Assembly (NCBI GenBank): GCA_905221605.1
Contig: CAJNDS010002067.1
Location: 292,501-356,500, forward strand
Source: Symbiodinium natans
Lineage: Eukaryota > Sar > Dinophyceae > Suessiales > Symbiodiniaceae
Length of the DNA stretch: 64,000 nt
Reading direction: 5' to 3'
The notes under the pieces are model-generated. The model saw only the letters and a program-made list of their open reading frames with translations, was not told where the DNA came from and made no database searches. Made by a program: the position numbers and the translations under genes. Below, piece by piece: positions 1 through 12,498 of this stretch (the stretch's first letter is position 1; the number at the start of each line of letters is the position of its first letter).

Positions 1-177
1 GTTTAGGGCTTACTTTGGTCCAGCAGGGGCCCCAATGCTTTCACACTGACTTCACGAGCTCGCCGACTGCACTAAGCTCTCAACCCTCGACCTGGAAGCC
101 CTACACCCTCATCCCTCAACCTTGCGCCCGAAGCCCCAAACTTCTAGATCCTTAAGACCCTATGTATGTCTACGTAT

Positions 178-352
178 ACATATATATATATACATAATAT
201 ACAGATGCAACTATATTTACTATGATACGTATACTTAAATGTATATGTTCGTAATATCTTTATGTTATGCTTGCTTGCACGTATGTGTATATACAAATAT
301 GTATACATACGTTTTGATGTACAGGTATTATATATATATATATATATATATA
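178..352. repeat. TA-rich microsatellite region
   Basis: AT-rich stretch with runs of alternating TA (about 178-192 and 327-352) and TATG/TACG variants. Small ORFs over it are rich in Tyr, Ile and Met only because of this composition. A similar TA/TG run lies at about 8,820-8,875, and a TACA/TATG-rich one at about 14,095-14,180. Confidence 0.8.
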
Positions 353-1327
353 ATTATTCATTTATTTACGTACTTGTATATTTCTTTATTTGTTTACCTT
401 ATTACTTATATGCATACACCCTCTCTCTCTGCGATAAGCACTCCTATGAGGTCGGTGGTTCTATGTGCGGGGTGTAAGGGAACAGAGTGACACCCATGCA
501 CTGCACAACCAGACCTCGCTGGAGGCCCCGTTTCCGTGCGCTGCTGCCAGGTGAAGTTGTCTCCCTGGAGTTTGGGGTTTAGGGTTTAGGGTTTAGGGTT
601 TAGGGTTTAGGGTTTCGGGTGTAGCATGCAGTGTTCGGGGTTTCGGGCTGCAGGGCTCAGAGCCCTGATATGGGTTCCCTAAACCCTAAACGTCTCACAC
701 AGAAAGGTCTTCCATCTCACACGAAACACACACCCAGCGCCTTAACCTCTTTACCCCATTCCCGTTTCAGGAAACCCTGAACCCCATCTCCTAACTTCCC
801 CTCATTAAGATCGATTGTGGGGATCCAGTGTGGTTTAGGGTTTAGGGTTTACTGTTTATGGTTTAGGTTTTAGGCGAATTCTCCTACACCCGAAAGCCCC
901 GTTTACAAAAAAGTCTCTGATGGCCTCGGTTGAGAAGGTCCAGAAGTCCCCCAGCGTGGTGAACGAGGTCTCCACGTATCCTTGTGCTTGAAGGTTCATG
1001 GGCACGGGCGAAGGGCCTGTAAGGCTTAGGCGGGCAGCCGGGGGGGGGGGTACTTATAAGTCGGGTTCTCAGCACCCTAAGAAAGGTTGTTATACATATC
1101 CTCTGTAACTCTCGCAACCCTAACCCCTAAACCCTAAACCCTAAACCCTTAACAGATACCCGACTAATAACCCCGCATACGAGTGTGTCCACACATCCTG
1201 GGAGCCCGCCAGTTGGTCGGATCTAGGGAGAATCGGCCTTCATAGGAGAGGGTTGAAGGTCTGCTTAGAGTTCATGGGTAGGATAAAGAAGGGTTTAGGG
1301 TTTAGGGTTTAGGGTTGAGGGTTTAGG

Positions 1328-1398
1328 GTCTATGTAAGGAAACAACCAGAGCTACCCTACTTATAAACCTACTTATAAGTACCCATGAACCTCCAAGA
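1328..1398 (+). repeat. Dispersed element of about 70 nt carrying AAGTACCCATGAACCTCC
   Basis: This copy and the one at about 2,137-2,210 share the start GTCTATGTAAGGAAACAACC and an AGAGCTACC block, followed by TACTTATAAGTACCCATGAACCTCC-like sequence (in pieces). Shorter or diverged copies, in either orientation, are visible near 3,470, 3,920, 4,065, 4,160, 8,300, 8,375, 11,375, 11,590, 13,660, 13,730, 14,295, 23,055 and 23,140. Copies usually abut telomere-type arrays. The function is unknown; it could be the conserved part of a short mobile element. Confidence 0.7.
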
Positions 1399-2136
1399 GG
1401 AGCTTAGGGTTTAGGGTTTAGGGTTTAGGGTTTAGGGTTTAGGCTTTAGGCTTTAGGCTTTAGGCTTTAGGATTTAGGGTTTAGGGTTTATTAGGGTTTA
1501 GGGTTTGCTGTGATAGGGCGTAGATGCTGTGAAGGTTAGGTTTCGGAACAAGCTCGCAAACTTCGTGAGGTGCGAAGAGCAGCTTTGGCCCGATTGTGGA
1601 GGGCTATCTAACACTTTTCTCCCACCCACGCCGTCCAAGGCGGCAAAGCCACCCAAACCTATTCCTTTTAGGGTTTAGGCCTAAACTCAGACAACAGTCC
1701 ACTTCTAAAAACTTATTCAGTTTCATGACGAGACAAAGGAATTGGGGGGTCGGGAGGCAGTTTCAGGGAGGGTTGCAGGAGGTGGGTTCGGGGGCAGGGG
1801 GCCAGAGAGGCCACGGAAGGTCAGGCCCGCCCTGCCTGGCCTGGCCGTCCGGGACCCCCTAGGCTGGGGCCTGGAAGTACTCCCCCCCTGAAAAGGTCGG
1901 GTCATGACCCAGAGTGTTTCGGGTACTCACTTTAATTTTAAGGGACCAGCCAGTACTGGTCCCGAGAAGAACGTGTTCTGGTACCAAACCCATCGTGGGC
2001 GCTACCGACTCCCATGCTGGGCGGGCGAGCGACCTGGGTCGGCTTGTGCCATCGAGGTCAAAGGGCTTAAGCGCCGCCCCCCGACGTAGGGGGGCGGCCT
2101 AGGCCCTGAGTTTAGGGTTTAGGGTTTAAGGTTTAA

Positions 2137-2210
2137 GGTCTATGTAAGGAAACAACCAGAGCTACCTTACTTTTAACCCTACGTATAAGCACCCATGAAC
2201 CTCCCAAAGG
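2137..2210 (+). repeat. Dispersed element of about 70 nt, second full-length copy
   Basis: Matches 1,328-1,398 over nearly its whole length with scattered substitutions (GCACCCATGAACCTCCC at its end). Like the first copy it begins and ends in telomere-type DNA. Confidence 0.7.
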
Positions 2211-2737
2211 GTTTGGGCTTTAGGGTTCGGGGTTTAGGGTATTTAAGGTCAAAGAGCCGCATCGCAATGCGTCAGGAAAAAACATGCTAGAGCCCCTCGA
2301 CGACTCAACAACGTGGCCTGGAAAGCCCGTGGCCCCAAACCCCTGAAGGAACCGAAGAAACCCTAAACAGACCTAAACCAACAGACCCAAACCTTAAAGA
2401 AACCCTAAGCAGACCTAAACCAACTTCCCAAACCCAACTTCCGAAAACCCCGCAGACCCAAACCTGAAAGAAACCTGAACCAACTTCCCTGAAGCCCAAC
2501 CCTACAGAGCCCTCAACGCTCAACCCCTAAACCCGAAACCCTAAACCCTAGACCCTAAACCCTGGACCCTAAACCCTAAGCCCTAAACCCTAAACCCTAA
2601 GCCCTAAACCCTAAACCCTGAAAACCCTAAACCCTAAACCTAAAGCCTAGGCTTCAACGGCTCAAGACGGGAGGCCGCCGTGGAGCCACATCTGGCTACG
2701 GCCCGGGTCCTCGGCTCCGAAGTGTCTCTGCACTCGG

Positions 2738-2950
2738 GGTTTAGGGTTTAGGGTTTAGGGTTTAGGGTTTAGGGTTTAGGGTTTAGGGTTTAGGGTTTAG
2801 GGTTTAGGGTTTAGGGTTTAGGGTTTAGGGGTTTAGGGGTTTAGGGCGTGCAGGGCGTGCAGGGCGCTTAGGGCGTTTAGGGCGTTTAGGGCGTTTAGGG
2901 CGTTTAGGGCGTTTAGGGCGTTTAGGGCGTTTAGGGCGTTTAGAGGGCGT
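2738..2950 (+). repeat. TTTAGGG array grading into a GGGCGTTTA array
   Basis: About thirteen near-perfect TTTAGGG units (2,738-2,829) pass through TTTAGGGG units and GGGCGTGCA units into roughly eight nonamers GGGCGTTTA (about 2,876-2,950). The change of unit inside one uninterrupted array suggests local tandem expansion of a mutated unit. Confidence 0.85.
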
Positions 2951-3246
2951 TGAGGGCGTTTTGGCGTTTTGGGTTTTTAAGGTTAGGGTCTAGGATTTTG
3001 GGTTTAGGTTGCATCGTGAGGTTCAGGGCCGAGGTAGGTTGGGAGGCTTACAGGTTCTTAGGGGCTTAAGGTTTGCAGGGTTAAGGGGGGCTGTTAGGGC
3101 TTCTTGGCTTAGAGACGTGGGGGAGTTTTGTAGTCGCAAGGTTGAGGGCTGGAAAAAATCAACAGGGCTCTTGGGGGGTTTGGGGATTGGGCAAGGTTAG
3201 GCCCGCGATGTAGCGGCTGACCGAGGAAGCACTGGGAAAAAAGTCC

Positions 3247-3361
3247 TTACCCAGAGACTCCAAAACCCCTTACTTAAGGAATATACCTTAAATCATACTA
3301 GGGTTCCTATTCTAATTTAGGGTATATTCCTTAATTAAGGGGTTTTGGAGTCTCTGGGTAA
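3247..3361. mobile_element. Palindromic MITE-like element, copy 1
   Basis: About 115 bp that folds almost end to end. Termini are TTACCCAGAGAC and its inverse GTCTCTGGGTAA, and each arm carries AAGGAATATACC or its inverse. GTCC flanks both ends and may be a 4-bp target duplication. A second copy lies in inverted orientation at 11,478-11,590. It has no coding capacity, so it is best read as a non-autonomous terminal-inverted-repeat element. Confidence 0.75.
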
Positions 3362-4268
3362 GTCCTGGACGAAATAAACACCCCAAACACACTCGAACCC
3401 TAAAGCCCTTCACAAGCGCGGACCTTCATGATGGGCTCTCTTCTGGTAGAGTCCCTGAAGCTCACTTGGAGGTTCATCAGTACGTATAAAGTACCCGAAA
3501 CCCTGAGCCCAAGAATACGAAACCCGAAGACCTGAAGCCCCAATCTGCCCTAAGCCCAAGCCCTAAGCCCGAAGCCCTAAGCCCTAAGCCCGAAGCCCTA
3601 AGCCCTAAGCCCTAAGCCCTAAGCCCTAAACCCTAAACCCTAAGCCCTAAGCCCTAAGCCCTAAGCCCTAAGCCCTAAACCCTGAACCCTAAACCTGCCC
3701 GCTGCCCAAGCGGCCCAGACAGCCACATGGCCCTGCAGGCGCGGTGGGTTTGGGGGTTGGGGGGAGTTTAGGGCTTCAGCCAAGGGTCCCCAGGGTTGTA
3801 AAACAAAAACCTAGTTCATGTAGCCCTGAACCCTTAACCCTACCTAAACCCTAAACCCTAAACCCATAAGGCCCTAAGGCCCTAAAGCCCTAATGAGTTC
3901 CCCCCTCGCTTTAAGGTTCATGGCTACTCATAAGTAAGGTTCTACAAGTGCCCCTAAATAAGGTCGTAACCAGCTACTATACCTACCCTACTTGGGCATG
4001 TCCCAAACCTGTAACATACCCCCAAATACCATAACCCCTGTTGCAGGAACCCGCAAAAAAAAAGTACCCATGAACCTCCGAGAACGTCCGTATACCCTAA
4101 ACCCTAAGACCCTAAACTGGCCTTAATCACATACTCTACTCAACATACTTTTTGCCCTACCTATAAGTACCCATGAACCTTGAACCTCCCAGTAGTATGA
4201 ATCACTTTAATAGGGTTTTGGGCGCTTACTGTAGTATAGTTATCAAGGGACCATAAGGGAATACCATC

Positions 4269-4354
4269 AAACCCTAAACCCTAAACCCTAAACCCTAAAC
4301 CCTAAACCCTAAACCCTAAACCCTAAACCCTAAACCCTAAACCCTAAACCCTAA
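4269..4354 (-). repeat. CCCTAAA array
   Basis: About twelve uninterrupted CCCTAAA units, i.e. the telomere heptamer with its G-rich strand on the minus strand. Confidence 0.9.
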
Positions 4355-6259
4355 ATAATTATTCCGACCCCGACATTAAGCCCGCCTGCCGCATCTGCGG
4401 CGCCGTCTGGTTGTCGGCGCTTGCGGCCTGGAACCAGTCTGAGGCCTCCCAAAAATCCGGCAGAATGAGTTGTGGGTTTGGGGTTTAGGGTTTAGGGTTT
4501 AGGGTTTAGGGTTTAGGGTTTCCCAAAAATCCGGCAGAATGAGTTGTGGGGGTTTAGGGTTTAAGGATTAGGGTTGGGGTGTAGGGTGCAGGGAAAACTA
4601 AACTCTACATAGCCCTTTTGTACCTTCAACCCCTAAGCCCTATAACTAGAACCGAAACCCCAATATCCCCTTTTGTTCCCTTAACCCTTGTGGCCCTGCT
4701 CCCCCACTCCCCCTCAAGCACCGTTCACTCCAACTGGCGCTTGGATCCGCAAGCAGGGCCCCGCGATCCTACGCAATGAAGCCTCAAAAGGCTCGGGCCT
4801 TGGGGTGTGCCGATGTAGGGGTTTAGGGTTTAGGGTTTAAGGCTTTAAGGTTAGGGTTCATGGCTGAGGGAACTGTCAGGGGAGGGCGCACGCTCAGGTG
4901 TTTAAGATTGCGGGGTGTCCTCCCTAAACCCTAAACCCTAAACCCTAAACCCTAAACCCTAAACCCTAAATCCTAAACCCTAAACCCTAAACTGACTAGA
5001 AGCTCTTGGTGAAGGCCCCTGGACGGTTCCGGGAGGCGCCTGGCACACCGGCGGGCCTCCCTGGACCGGCCCTTTCTCGCCACCAGGGTTTGGGGTTTAG
5101 GGTTTAGGGTTTAGGGTTTAGGGTTTAGGGTACAGGGGGCCCAGAAAACCCGTAGACCCCAAACCTGAAACGACTTTCAGAGCAGGGGGCTACGATTTGG
5201 GCTTCTACTGTAGTCACGCTGGGCCATGTCATAAGGAAGGCCAAAATCCATTGGCCTAGGACAGGCAGACGGTGAGGCTCAGCCCTCACCTTTCCGTCTC
5301 TCTTTTCGTCTGGGCGCTCGGGCTGCAAGGCCCTCGGCCGAGCGTTCGGGGTCTGTCGCTCGACGGAAGCGACCGCTCACTTAGTGTAGGGGGTTTAGGG
5401 TTCAGTCCCATGGTAACCATTAGCCTTTCTTCCGAAAGTATCCCCTCATGAAGCCACAATCCCTTCATGTCGTGTGTTGCTTGTCTGAGGGCTCCGAGCT
5501 CACACTGCGCTGAAAATAAAAAATGTTGCCGCTGCTACGAAACCCCATGCAGGCCGATGAATTTGTGCTTTTCTTTTCATCGGAGAACCGATTGGCCAGA
5601 GGCGGCAGAGGCGGACGTTGCATGTGAGCTGCAGATAAAAGAAACGCGCACGAGATGGATGTAATTAACCCCCCACCCCCCAGCCCCCATCCCCCCCCAA
5701 CCCCCCCCCGAACACAAAGAAAAACAGGCACGGAACGCTGTTTCAGCGTTCCGTCGTTTGTATCATGTTGAACGAGAAACAAAGAACGAAAGAAGAGTGT
5801 AAGAGGGCAATGCGAAATCATGCGAAAACCATGCGCAGGCCACGTATTCGGCAATCCCTTTAGAAGTGGAAAAGTGGGCGGGCGCATGGTGAAGCGTCGA
5901 AGCGTCAAAACCATGCAAGCGCGTCCCTTGTGAACCCGCCTGCAGGGTTTAGGGTTTAGGGTTTAGGCTTTAGGCTTTAGGGTTTAGAGTTTAGGATTAT
6001 GGTGTGGGGTTTTCGGCTCATGGATGCTTAGGGCTTGGGGGCTTTCACATTTCCCGAACCTCCCAAGCCCCCCCCACAAGAAACCACAGTCACCCTAAAC
6101 CCTAAACCCTAAGCCCTAAACCCTAAACCCTAAACGCGTCCACGTGTCCCGACGGCCTGGTTGTCGTAGTACCAAACGTGTTCCAGCTTCGGGCCGAACG
6201 TGTACATACCTCGGCAGCGAGCAGGAGCCCCAAACGGACCCAAGACACCAAACCCTCAA

Positions 6260-6371
6260 GGGTTTAGGGTTTAGGGTTTAGGGTTTAGGGTTTAGGGTTT
6301 AGGGTTTAGGGTTTAGGGTTTAGGGTTTAGGGTTTAGGGTTTAGGGTTTAGGGTTTAGGGTTTAGGGTTTA
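6260..6371 (+). repeat. TTTAGGG array
   Basis: About sixteen perfect TTTAGGG units in one run with almost no substitution, so it is young or recently homogenised compared with the degenerate arrays around it. Confidence 0.9.
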
Positions 6372-7522
6372 GAAGCATAAGGCCCTAAACCTGAAACCCG
6401 CAACCCCCACTCACCCCCGCCCTCTGCCAAAAACTCCAACCCAAAACCCTACACTTCATGCCCAGTTCCCACCCTCACCCCGAAGCTTTCACCCGTTTGG
6501 GAGGCCCCCGCACCACCTAAGCGCTCACCGTCAGAGGTTCAGGGTTTAGGCCCCCAGCATCCCTCACTTAAAGGGAATACTTCCCTCAATCACGCGAGGG
6601 GGCCCCGCTACAACCCCTAAACCCTAAACCCTAAACCCTAAACCCTAAACCCTGGGCTAGTGGAGCCTTCTGCTTCGATCCCATCATACGCAGCAGGCCT
6701 TCAGCTAAAGCAAGTCTCTCCCCCCTAAAGAAGATGTTTAGGAACCCTACCATGATGCTCTCAGTCCCTAAACCCTACGCTCTACATCTTAAACCCCTAA
6801 ACCCCTAAACCCCTAAACCCCTAAACCCTCTCTTACCAGCTTGACGTCTTTCCCCCCTATGCGTTTCATGGAATCGGGGGCTCCTGGGCGGATGTTCCCT
6901 AGTTTTTTCAGAGTCAGGTGCGGCCTGGGTGAGGGTGCAGGGCTAGTTTAGGGTTTGGGGTTTGGGGTTTGGGATTTAGGGTTGAGGGTTTAGGGTTTAG
7001 GGTTTAGGGTTTGGGGTTTGGGGTTTGGGGTTTGGGGTTTAGGGTTTAGGTTTTACACTACACCAGGACGGAGCACCCTCAATGTCGTCATCATCTTGCT
7101 ATGCTCATGATGAGTACTTCTTGCAAGCATTGTGGCTAGTAGTGTGATCAACATCTTTGCCATCTTTCTGATCCATATTAAACGAACCTATGTACTATGA
7201 TCATGAGTTGTTGGCATTCTTATTGCCAGTCTTATTGCTAGTAAGCATTCATGTTTCACACTGATCAAGGGTTTGGGTTTGAGGTTTAGGGTTTAGGGAT
7301 TAGGGTTTAGGGTTTAGGGATTAGGGTTTAGGGTTTGGGGTTTAGGGTTCAGGGTTTAGGGTTTAGGGTTTGGGGTGTAGGGTTTCGGGTCTAAAGGGAA
7401 GGGTTTTGGCGTCAGGGTTGAGGGTTTAGGGTTTAGGGACAGGCAGGAGGTTCGAGCAAGCGGCGCTGTCTGATCGGATCCCATACCTGGGAGTCACACC
7501 AAACGCCCGACCGGAAACCCTC

Positions 7523-7699
7523 GGGTTTAGGGTTTAGGGTTTAGGGTTAGGGTTTAGGGTTTAGGGTTTAGGGTTTAGGGTTTAGGGTTTAGGGTTTAGG
7601 GTTTAGGGTTTAGGGTTTCGGGTTTAGGGTTTAGGGTTTAGGGTTTAGGGTTTAGGGTTTAGGGTTTAGGGTTTAGGGTTTAGGGTTTAGGGTTTAGGG
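7523..7699 (+). repeat. TTTAGGG array, longest in the window
   Basis: About twenty-five units, nearly all perfect, with one TTAGGG unit near 7,547 and one TTTCGGG unit near 7,620. It is followed directly by a hairpin at 7,702-7,766. Confidence 0.9.
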
Positions 7700-7701
7700 C
7701 C

Positions 7702-7766
7702 TTGGGATGTTCCCCCTGGTAGGGATTATAGTACCTCCTACTATAATCCAAGGGGGAACATCCCAA
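7702..7766. repeat. Hairpin next to a telomere array
   Basis: Inverted repeat: TTGGGATGTTCCCCC pairs with GGGGGAACATCCCAA, and an inner stem (GGATTATAGTA with TACTATAATCC) closes on a 5-nt loop. It could be a small foldback element. No gene is adjacent, so a terminator role is not supported. Confidence 0.7.
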
Positions 7767-10700
7767 CTCACACCCTTCAACCCTCAACCCTACTTGGACT
7801 TTTGGTTTAAAAAAAAACTTTACTTGGGTCACAAGTTCAAAGTATTGGTTTGAAGTTTAGGGTTTGGTCTTAGGGCTGAAGGATCGCGAGCTCCAAGATG
7901 CAAAACGCATGAGGAGGACTTATCGAGTGCAGACGACATTGAAGAATCTAGACGGCGTCGCTCAACCGTTCACGCTTTCGGGTTTGTCCTGGGACCCTGC
8001 TTCACACATACTTCCGGAAAGTGTGTACTCCGACACTGTGCGGTGTGTGGCCCAGATCTGCACGAAACAACAAGCTAGTCCTGAAAGCCCCTGAACCCGA
8101 AAACCTAAACCCTGAAGCTCTCACCGGGCTGCTTGTGTCCCTAACCTTGGGGATTGTACAATGGATATGACTCTTCCTAAAGGGGGGATATTAGAGTCTT
8201 TGGGAACCCTGCATTGGGTAGTTCTCTGGACAGATTTCCCTTTTCGGGTCCCGTTATACGCATGAGGACCACTAAAAACGACAATTTGTACCCTACTTCA
8301 AAACCCTACTTAAAGTACCCATGAACCTCCAAGCACCGCTAAACCTAACCCTGAACCCTGATCCCTACCTCTAAGTACCCATGCACCTCGAAGCACTAAA
8401 CCCTAAATCCTAAACCCTAAACCCTAAACCCTAAACCCAAGAAGCTTCTGAACATCGGATCCCAGTGGCCGCGCTGTGACCCGACTGTGCCTTCGGCGGG
8501 GTGCTCGTCGACATTGTCCAGACCAGGTTCTGCCACGCTGAGTTGTAAAGCATTAGGGTTTAGGGTGTAGGGTTTAGGGTTTAGGGTTTGGGGTTTGGGG
8601 TTTGGGGTTTGGGGTTTGGGGTTTAGGGAGTGTTTGGTGTAGGGTTTAGAGTTTGTGGCTTGGGGTTTGGGGTTTAGGGCTTGGGGTTTGGGGTTTAGGG
8701 TTTGGGGTTTGGGGTTTAGGGCCTAGGCCCTAAAACCCTCTCTCAGCTTAATTCAGGTTTTGGGGTTCGGGAAGATGCTGTAGATGCTTTCCCGGGGCCC
8801 ACAAACAACAAAAAGATCGTTGATGTGTATGTGTATCCATGTGTGTATGTGTATATGTATATATATATATATGTATCTGCAGCCCCGGCCCCCCACCAAA
8901 CTACAGATCCACCCGCTGACCCTTCATTTCTGCAACTCGAACCAAAGACCTGAAATCCAGAACAACCGCGTGAAGTGATTCGATTCTTTCTCGTAAGCCT
9001 AGACCTCGAATCCTAAACCACCCCCAAACCCTGAACCCTACAAACCCCAAACCCCAACATCCCAAACCGCACCTGTACGTCCAGCGACCACAGCTCTCGC
9101 AGGTCGCGGTTGTCGGAGCCTTTCCCTCCGTACACCTGGGTTGATTTAGGGTTTAGGGTTTAGGGTTTACGGTTAAGGGTTTAGGGTTTAGGGTTTAGGG
9201 TTCGGGGTTGAGGGGATCCCAGGCCTTTGGGAGGATCCAAAAAGTAGAACGCCCCAAATGGCACCCTATACTGCTCTTGGGTCATTCTTACTCAGCCCTA
9301 AACCCTAAACCCTAAACCCTAAACCCTAAACCCTAAACCCTAAACCCGAAACCCTAAACCCTAAACCCTAAACCCCAAACCCTAAACCCTAACCCTAAAC
9401 TCTGAAAAGGATCTACTTTTCGGATCCTCCTGCATGGTCTGGGGATGGGGGAGGCTTGGGATCAAAAGGCTGTCAGGCCTGGCTTTGAAGGCTTAAGGAC
9501 CTTAGGATCGAAGGGTTTAGGGTTTAGGGTTTGGGGTTTAGGGTTGAGGGTTTAGGGTTTAGGGTTTAGGGTTTAGGGCTGTCTTTGGGGGATTGGGGTT
9601 GACGGAGGGGAGTGAGCGGTGTAAGGATCAGGGCTAACTTTGGGGGCTCTTGGAGGATTAAGGGCCCTAGCCACAAACCCTAAGCGAAACTGTACAGGAG
9701 GGTTTGTCTTGCGCGTGTTGGCATCGGGGCGTTGGCCTTATAAATCCGAAGCCCTCAACCCTAAACCCTAGAAACCCCAAGCCCTGAACCATATAAACCC
9801 TAAGCCCTGAACCCTATAACCCCTAAGCCCTAAACCTCCTAAACCCTATAAACCCCAAGCCCACAATCCTGTAAACTCTAAGCCCTGAACCCTAAACCCT
9901 ACAAACCTTAAGCTCTAAACCCTTTCAACCCCAAGCACAACCCTATAACACGAAGCCCTGAGCCCTAAACCCCCTAAATCCTGGCCTAAAACCCTATAAA
10001 CCCGAAGCCCTAAGCGCCAAACCCTATAAACTCTATTAAGCCTGAGAAAAACCTATAAACCCTATAAACCCTATAAGCCCTACCTAAACCACATAGACCC
10101 CATAAACCCTCCAAAGCCTAAGCCCTGAACCCTAAACCCTAAACCCTATAAACCCTATAAAGCCCACAAAGCCTAAGCCCTGAACCCTAAGCTCAAAAAC
10201 CCTAAGCTCAAAAACCAAAAACCCTAAACCCTAAACCCTAAACCCAAGGGGTTTGGCCCTGTCCTGGTTTCAGCTCCAGGCGGCCCACATCTTCTTTTCC
10301 ACCGGATCCTGGGGTTTAGGGTTTAGGGTTTAGGGTTTAGGGTTTAGGGTTTAGGGTTTAGGGTTTAGGGTTACGACATCCATCTTCTTTTCCACCGGAT
10401 TTTGCGGGTCTGGGGTGGTTAGGGAGTTCAGGGAGTTTAGGGGGTATAAGGGTTTAGGGATTTTAGGGAGTTTAAGGGTTTAGGGAGTTTCGGGTTTGGG
10501 GGGGGGTTCAGGGTTTGAAAATTTCGGTTTTGAGGGTTTAAGGATTAAAGATGTTGCTCCTCGGCGGCAGCTTCCAAGTACGTGTGCCGCATCCGCTTAC
10601 TGTCATCCAGAAAGCCTGCTGCCCCTTGAAAATGATGCAAATGAACCTGATGCAACATTGGGAACCCTAAGCCCGCACAATTTATGAAACATACCTGAGA

Positions 10701-10980
10701 TTACCCTCGGAACAAACCCCGCAAAGCCTAAAACCCTGCACCCTAAACCCAAAACCCTAAACCACAAACCCTAAACCCCAAACCCTAAACCCCAAACCCT
10801 AAACCCCAAACCCTACACCCTAAACCCTAAACCCCAAACCCCAAACCCCAAACCCTACACCCAAAAACCAACTCGCAACTTGCGGCACTTGGTCTCCCCG
10901 AAGTGCTGATTTGATCATGCCCGAGAAACTTACCCAAATAGCCCAGAGGCTCCGAAGATGTCCCCAGAGTTCAACCCGCA

Positions 10981-11128
10981 GGGTTTAGGGTTTAGGGTTT
11001 AGGGTTTAGGGTTTAGGGTTTAGGGTTTAGGGTTTAGGGTTTAGGGTTTAGGGTTTAGGGTTTAGGGTTTAGAGTTTAGGGTTTACGGTTTAGAGTTTAG
11101 GGTTTAGGGTTTAGGGTTCAGGGTTCAG
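10981..11128 (+). repeat. TTTAGGG array with degenerate 3' part
   Basis: Perfect units to about 11,071, then TTTAGAG, TTTACGG and TTCAGGG variants. The gradient of decay along one array is typical of interstitial telomere sequence. Confidence 0.85.
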
Positions 11129-11477
11129 GGGGAATAATTGATCTTAACACAGAATTGTACTGACCATGCACTTGAACACTCCACACTCATTGGTTGCCGC
11201 GCTGCAAAGACGGCCGAATGCTGCGCTCTCGCCGCCGGCCCGAAGGTGAGATAAGTCAGTCGCCAGGCATCGGTCTAGGATGGCCGGGCTGTATAGGGTT
11301 TAGGGTTTAAAGCTTAGGGTCTAGGGTCGGTCTAGGGTTTAGAGGTGTGTATATGGCCCGTATTTGATCGTTCATGGGTACGCAAGAAAGAAGGTTAGAA
11401 GTAGTTGCAACTGTAGCTATGACGGTTCTAACAACATTCTCTCGGGTACTGTTTTTTAACCCTACGATACTACGCAG

Positions 11478-11590
11478 TACCCAGAGACACCAAAACCCCT
11501 TGATTAAGGAATATACCCTAAATTAGAATAGGAACCCTAATATGATTTAAGGTATATTCCTTAATTAAGGGGTTTTGGAGTCTCTGGGTA
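11478..11590. mobile_element. Palindromic MITE-like element, copy 2 (inverted relative to copy 1)
   Basis: Same element as at 3,247-3,361. The reverse complement matches copy 1 almost throughout, including the asymmetric centre TAGGGTTCCTATTC, which fixes the relative orientation. Termini are TACCCAGAGAC and GTCTCTGGGTA. I see no clear target duplication here. A copy of the dispersed CCCATGAACCTCC-type motif follows directly on the right. Confidence 0.75.
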
Positions 11591-12498
11591 CCTATGAACC
11601 TCCAAGTAGGGTTGAAGGCTCGGAGTGCCCAGCTCCCGAAAAACAGCGGATTCGATGCCCGCTCCAACTAAACCCGAAGCACCCCAAACCCTAAACCCTA
11701 TACCCTGAACCCTAAACCCTAAACCCAAAAAACTGGCGAGAAGTTGCAAGAGTTCCCTTCTCAGCGGGGGCTGGGGTCTCGGGTTAGAGGCATGCGTGAA
11801 CGCGGAAAATTGAGAGTGTCATGTCAGGTTTAAAACCCAGGGCTTTTGGGAAGGGGTCGAGGGTCTAGATGGCCCTGCGACTTTGTGATCACGATGCTTG
11901 AACTCCTGCTTGTCATGCCTTGCTTCCTTTTCTTTTATAGGGCCTGCCAAAACAACATGTGAGAGGGCACCTACAACAACAAAGACAACCGAACAAAGGT
12001 ACAACCGCTTGATATCACACAACCAAGGAGTTGGCTATGTCGACCGCCATGCCGGTACGTACAAAAAAAAGGTACAAAGTGGATGAAGCCGACGATATTG
12101 ACATCACAGGCCCCCAAACAGCGCTGGGAATCCAATCAGGGACTATTTCGGGTACCTTTTCCACAAAATCCCTGCCAACAACCAGTAAGGTTCTTCAAGG
12201 GCTTAGCCCGCTTGAAAATGGCGACTTCCACGAAGCCCTCCTTTTGAACATCGCTCTGGCTGCAAGACGATGATCCCTGCCGTTTCGGGGTTAGGGTTTA
12301 GGGTTTAAGGTTTAGGGTTTAGGGTTTAGGGTTTTTGGTTCAGGGAGCAGGCTTGGCCTGTCTGCAGAAAGACGCTCAATCGAGCACACGGGCAGTTCTC
12401 GGCATTCTAGTGTCCCTTTGAGGCTCGAACTGTCATGCCGAGCCTTATATTTAGAGCACCCAGGAAAAGACCAGAATGCATCGAACCCACCCATCCAT

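Noticed and set aside
1-700. A true chromosome end at the left edge
   Set aside because: The first 560 bases contain no telomere array, and arrays further in change orientation repeatedly, so the left edge is just the window border.
5465-5914. ORF of 149 codons on the minus strand between telomere arrays
   Set aside because: Contains a Gly run from homopolymeric C and no domain pattern; no homologue or conserved feature in the window.
7702-7766. Hairpin as a transcription terminator
   Set aside because: No gene ends nearby and the setting is eukaryotic; listed only as an inverted repeat.
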